Source: Flavobacteriaceae bacterium (GTDB lineage Bacteria; Bacteroidota; Bacteroidia; Flavobacteriales; Flavobacteriaceae). From it: a stretch of 46,871 nucleotides of DNA. How positions within the stretch are numbered: position 1 is the first letter of the stretch; every line of letters begins with the position of its first letter. The notes below the pieces were generated by a model that saw nothing but the letters and a program-made list of their open reading frames with translations, was not told where the DNA came from and ran no database searches. This document shows positions 44,753 to 46,871 of this stretch, piece by piece. The translations under genes were made by a program, and so were the position numbers. The DNA lies in NCBI GenBank assembly GCA_026710085.1, contig JAPORT010000077.1, positions 1-46,871 of the forward strand, read 5' to 3'.

Positions 44753-45862
44753 CTACGAATAATTTGCTTTGATGTAATTAAATGTCGCTTTCATAACATC
44801 TCCCATTGAATTGCATTCATTAAACGATGATTCATTAGTGTAACTATAGATTCCTGTTTTTAATCGATTAACATTTTCATTGGTTGACACGGTCGAGTTT
44901 TTCATGACATCAAGGATTTTATTCAAACGAACTTTAGAACTAGTGATTCTTCTAGCAACAATTGATCTTTCCTCCACTTTATATTGAAATATGGAGTCTT
45001 TGGTGAGTTTTAAACGAACCAAATCTATTAGCCGAATATTTTCCTTGAAAAATTGAGGTCGATAAACCATGAATTTACCTTCATAAGATTGTTGATCAAA
45101 ATCAATAGCTCTGATTTTGTACACGACATGATCAAAATCGTGAGTAGGGATAATGACAAAATTATAAGCCCGCATGTCCCCCAATAAGCGAATCATACAC
45201 CGCTCATTGAATTTAACATACTCTTTAGCAATTTGTGCTTTTTCACTTTCGTTACATAGAGATAAATATTCCTCTATAAACACATCACCTGGAATGCCTG
45301 TAATATGTTCTTCAATGAGCATATGATGGTTGACCATATAGTTTAAATTATATGCTGATAACATATGCTCAAATTCTAACCCAAAAACTCGAGAGCTGTC
45401 CGTTTGTTTGATATAGAAATACGTATAGTTATCATTAAGTGTGTTTCGAATTTTAATACGAAAGGGGTGTGAATTCCCAAAAGTGCAATAGTCAATGGAA
45501 TCAACATTAAAATATTGGAGATTGGATTTTCTTCCATCTGAATGCAACACGTTATAGACTAATTTCAAGCTATTTTCAATTTCAACTCTTTCATATTCAT
45601 GATAATACACTTGAATCCATAAACTGTCTTGCTGGTTTTTATCATAAATGACAGTTGAACCAGCAAATCGTGTTAAATCTTGGTATGTTAATGATAGATG
45701 AATCCATCGTCGGTATTGCTTCAAATAGGCTTCTAACTGTTCTGAAATCTCAAAAAACGGCTTTTTCTTGGATATTAACTTTTCTTGTACCATTACCTCG
45801 AAATTAGCAATTTGACACAGACTCAAAAAATGGGTTCGAAAATATTTTCCATCCCTTTTCAA
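44753..45862 (-). CDS. Uncharacterised kinase-fold-like protein
   Basis: A 369-residue soluble protein I cannot place in a named family. Its middle reads like a distant protein-kinase/aminoglycoside-kinase fold: a lysine strand YTYFYIKQTD, a glutamate helix GLEFEHMLSAYNLNY, a hinge-like HMLIEEHITGIPGDVFI, a catalytic-loop-like MIRLLGDMRAYNFVI (GDxxxxN), and a metal-loop-like IRAIDFDQQSYEGK (DFD in place of DFG). Spacing among these is compatible with a kinase. The N-terminal 120 residues and the C-terminal 90 are unrecognised. The start is TTG at 45862; an ATG at 45793 would remove 23 residues. It is divergent from the small-protein/PIN genes and shares their upstream region. Confidence 0.65.
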   Translation of the reverse strand: MKRDGKYFRTHFLSLCQIANFEVMVQEKLISKKKPFFEISEQLEAYLKQYRRWIHLSLTYQDLTRFAGSTVIYDKNQQDSLWIQVYYHEYERVEIENSLKLVYNVLHSDGRKSNLQYFNVDSIDYCTFGNSHPFRIKIRNTLNDNYTYFYIKQTDSSRVFGLEFEHMLSAYNLNYMVNHHMLIEEHITGIPGDVFIEEYLSLCNESEKAQIAKEYVKFNERCMIRLLGDMRAYNFVIIPTHDFDHVVYKIRAIDFDQQSYEGKFMVYRPQFFKENIRLIDLVRLKLTKDSIFQYKVEERSIVARRITSSKVRLNKILDVMKNSTVSTNENVNRLKTGIYSYTNESSFNECNSMGDVMKATFNYIKANYS

Positions 45863-45897
45863 ATAATAACAGAAGTATCAATTTATGTGTTGTCATA

Positions 45898-45917
45898 AAA
45901 AGCCTTTCGGGACTTTT
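45898..45917. other. Hairpin in the divergent promoter region
   Basis: AAAAGCC, a TTTC loop and GGGACTTTT form a seven-pair stem with a two-base bulge, followed on the plus strand by TATTCTTT. It sits between two divergent starts (45862 minus, 45954 plus), an odd place for a terminator; it could be a leader element of the plus-strand operon. Confidence 0.35.
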
Positions 45918-45953
45918 ATTCTTTAAGTTGCGTGGCAATACAATAAATTTAAA

Positions 45954-46280
45954 ATGTCTAACTTCGCTTCAACTCAAATTGTTGTTCCTATGTCTGATCG
46001 GTTGACATTTCCAAATCTCGAAAACGAAAGGGCGAAAGCCTTAAGTCATTTAAAAAATGGAACTGCCGATCAAGTCAAACTTTTTAATGCCATCTTCGAA
46101 CTACCTTTATTTAAATATAGAAATTTAATTTCAGCTGTAGGAGAAATCTATAATAACGCTAAAGTAGATTCTGGAAAAGAGTTTCAAAATCTCTTTTCAA
46201 CGATTGACACTCTACCAAGACCAATGAAAGATTTACCTGAAGAGGTCTGTGATCTAGTAACATCCTCTTCAGATGCTTAA
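45954..46280 (+). CDS. Small helical protein, paralogue of the next gene
   Basis: 108 residues, not recognised. Mostly helical apart from a short N-terminal tail. The core VKLFNAIFELPLFKYRNLIS onward aligns with the following gene's MLRIFNAIQSTPSQNHKDIL region over about 60 residues (shared FNAI, then I/L-A spacing, N.K..., and a closing FL/L.. V.S), so the two look like paralogues. It lacks the basic, proline-containing C-terminal tail of the second protein. Sixteen bases separate them, so they are probably cotranscribed with the PIN gene. Role unknown; perhaps a divergent antitoxin copy. Confidence 0.6.
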   Translation: MSNFASTQIVVPMSDRLTFPNLENERAKALSHLKNGTADQVKLFNAIFELPLFKYRNLISAVGEIYNNAKVDSGKEFQNLFSTIDTLPRPMKDLPEEVCDLVTSSSDA

Positions 46281-46295
46281 CCTAGCAAATTAAAT

Positions 46296-46619
46296 ATGGC
46301 AGTTCAAACAGTCAGTGAGATTAATTCTAAGGAATACATCAAAGCCACAAAGAACCTAAAAAAGAGTTCTATTGTCATGCTAAGAATTTTCAATGCCATC
46401 CAATCTACACCTTCTCAAAATCATAAAGATATCCTGATGGCAATAAATAAGTTAAAGGAAAAAGCTAACGTTGAACAAAAAGAAATGGCTGAAGGATTTA
46501 TGAAACTTTCAGGTATCACCAAAAAATTATCCAATGAAGAATTTCAAGAATTCTTAAATCGAGTTTACAGTGATAGACCACATGCTAAACCCAAACTTTC
46601 AGATTTTGGTAGAGTGTAG
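46296..46619 (+). CDS. Small helical protein upstream of the PIN gene, putative antitoxin
   Basis: 107 residues, not recognised by family. A helical body is followed by a charged, proline-rich tail (VYSDRPHAKPKLSDFGRV), the kind of flexible end many antitoxins use to occupy a toxin's active site. The PIN gene starts two bases after its stop (or five, depending on which TTG is used), so the pair has the small-gene-first, tightly coupled layout of type II toxin-antitoxin systems. No DNA-binding motif of the usual VapB classes (AbrB, RHH, HTH) is evident. The antitoxin role is inference from context. Confidence 0.6.
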   Translation: MAVQTVSEINSKEYIKATKNLKKSSIVMLRIFNAIQSTPSQNHKDILMAINKLKEKANVEQKEMAEGFMKLSGITKKLSNEEFQEFLNRVYSDRPHAKPKLSDFGRV

Positions 46620-46621
46620 TT

Positions 46622-46871
46622 TTGTTGTTTGACACAAATATTATTATTAACTATACGGAGGGTAAAAGTTTTTCTAAAGAAAATATCAATTTTTATCTAA
46701 AGCGTGGGGGTGTCATATTGATTAGCGAGCGTACTCAAATAGAACTTTATAGAGGTTATTTATTACCTAAATACCAACACCAAAAATTAGAATATGAAAA
46801 AGTACAATCTCGAATTATCATATTACCATGCGATATTGAAATACAAGAAAAAGCATTACAAATTTTCAAAA
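46622..46871 (+). CDS. PIN-domain protein, N-terminal part (window edge)
   Basis: An open frame running off the window, beginning at TTG 46622 or 46625. The first residues LFDTNIIINYTEGK carry the first PIN aspartate and following Asn, and ISERTQIELYRGYL holds the conserved glutamate; EIQEKALQIF is the helix that normally precedes the next acidic cluster, which lies outside the window. VapC-type PIN toxins are Mg-dependent ribonucleases. The size and tight linkage to the preceding small gene suggest a toxin, but the remaining catalytic residues cannot be seen. Confidence 0.75.
   Translation, partial: MLFDTNIIINYTEGKSFSKENINFYLKRGGVILISERTQIELYRGYLLPKYQHQKLEYEKVQSRIIILPCDIEIQEKALQIFK

Overview
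The window is a chromosomal stretch of a low-GC member of the Bacteroidota (GC looks like roughly one third; not computed). Three things support this. First, the gene neighbourhoods are typical of the phylum: bamD-rpoZ-coaBC-DUF4835-recN, divergent xerD/aroQ, cmk-rpsA, DUF3822-rsmD, and pyrR-pyrB with a small STAS-like gene before rnz. Second, several Bacteroidota-type -7 boxes (TAnnTTTG or close variants) lie just upstream of genes, and Shine-Dalgarno sequences are scarce. Third, ribosomal protein S1 has a long acidic N-terminal extension. TTG starts are common (DUF3822, exported msrB, recN, the histidine kinase, sua5, cca, probably the PIN gene). I cannot place the organism below phylum with confidence.

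Layout. 1-305: the 5' end of a minus-strand gene with a good promoter; its frame runs into a relic of an insertion-sequence end. 354-4495: a small membrane protein, DUF3822, rsmD, the RNase P RNA gene (minus strand) and dnaX. 4481-11190: a tightly packed minus-strand run, pyrR-pyrB-STAS-like-rnz-pdxH-sixA-ppk1-ppx, joining pyrimidine synthesis, RNA processing, PLP supply and polyphosphate metabolism. 11369-14468: rpsA and cmk. 14770-16397: a cassette bounded by perfect 29-bp inverted repeats that carries a DUF6922/AbiEii-like nucleotidyltransferase pair and a 139-bp MITE, but no transposase. 16607-19057: lon. 19662-23052: a DUF2807 surface protein, a UMF1-type transporter and two tandem msrB genes. 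23102-31186: lpdA, bamD, rpoZ, coaBC, DUF4835, recN, fabI, coaE. 31223-33635: a two-component system. 33750-38673: xerD, aroQ, a DUF4861 lipoprotein, mazG, def, ruvX. 39032-40271: a decayed IS5-type element with intact ends and a possible 5-bp target duplication. 40569-44429: dapD, sua5, cca, ctaA. 44753-46871: an unrecognised kinase-like protein, divergent from two paralogous small helical proteins followed by a PIN-domain gene cut by the window end.

Most genes are housekeeping. CtaA (heme A synthesis) points to aerobic respiration with an aa3-type oxidase; LpdA, FabI, DapD, AroQ, CoaBC and CoaE point to a free-living biosynthetic lifestyle. The accessory biology sits in two places: the inverted-repeat AbiEii cassette, whose embedded MITE derives from the same IS family as the element at 39 kb, and the right-edge PIN locus, which looks like a toxin-antitoxin system with a duplicated candidate antitoxin. 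All family assignments come from reading motifs by eye; no database search was run.
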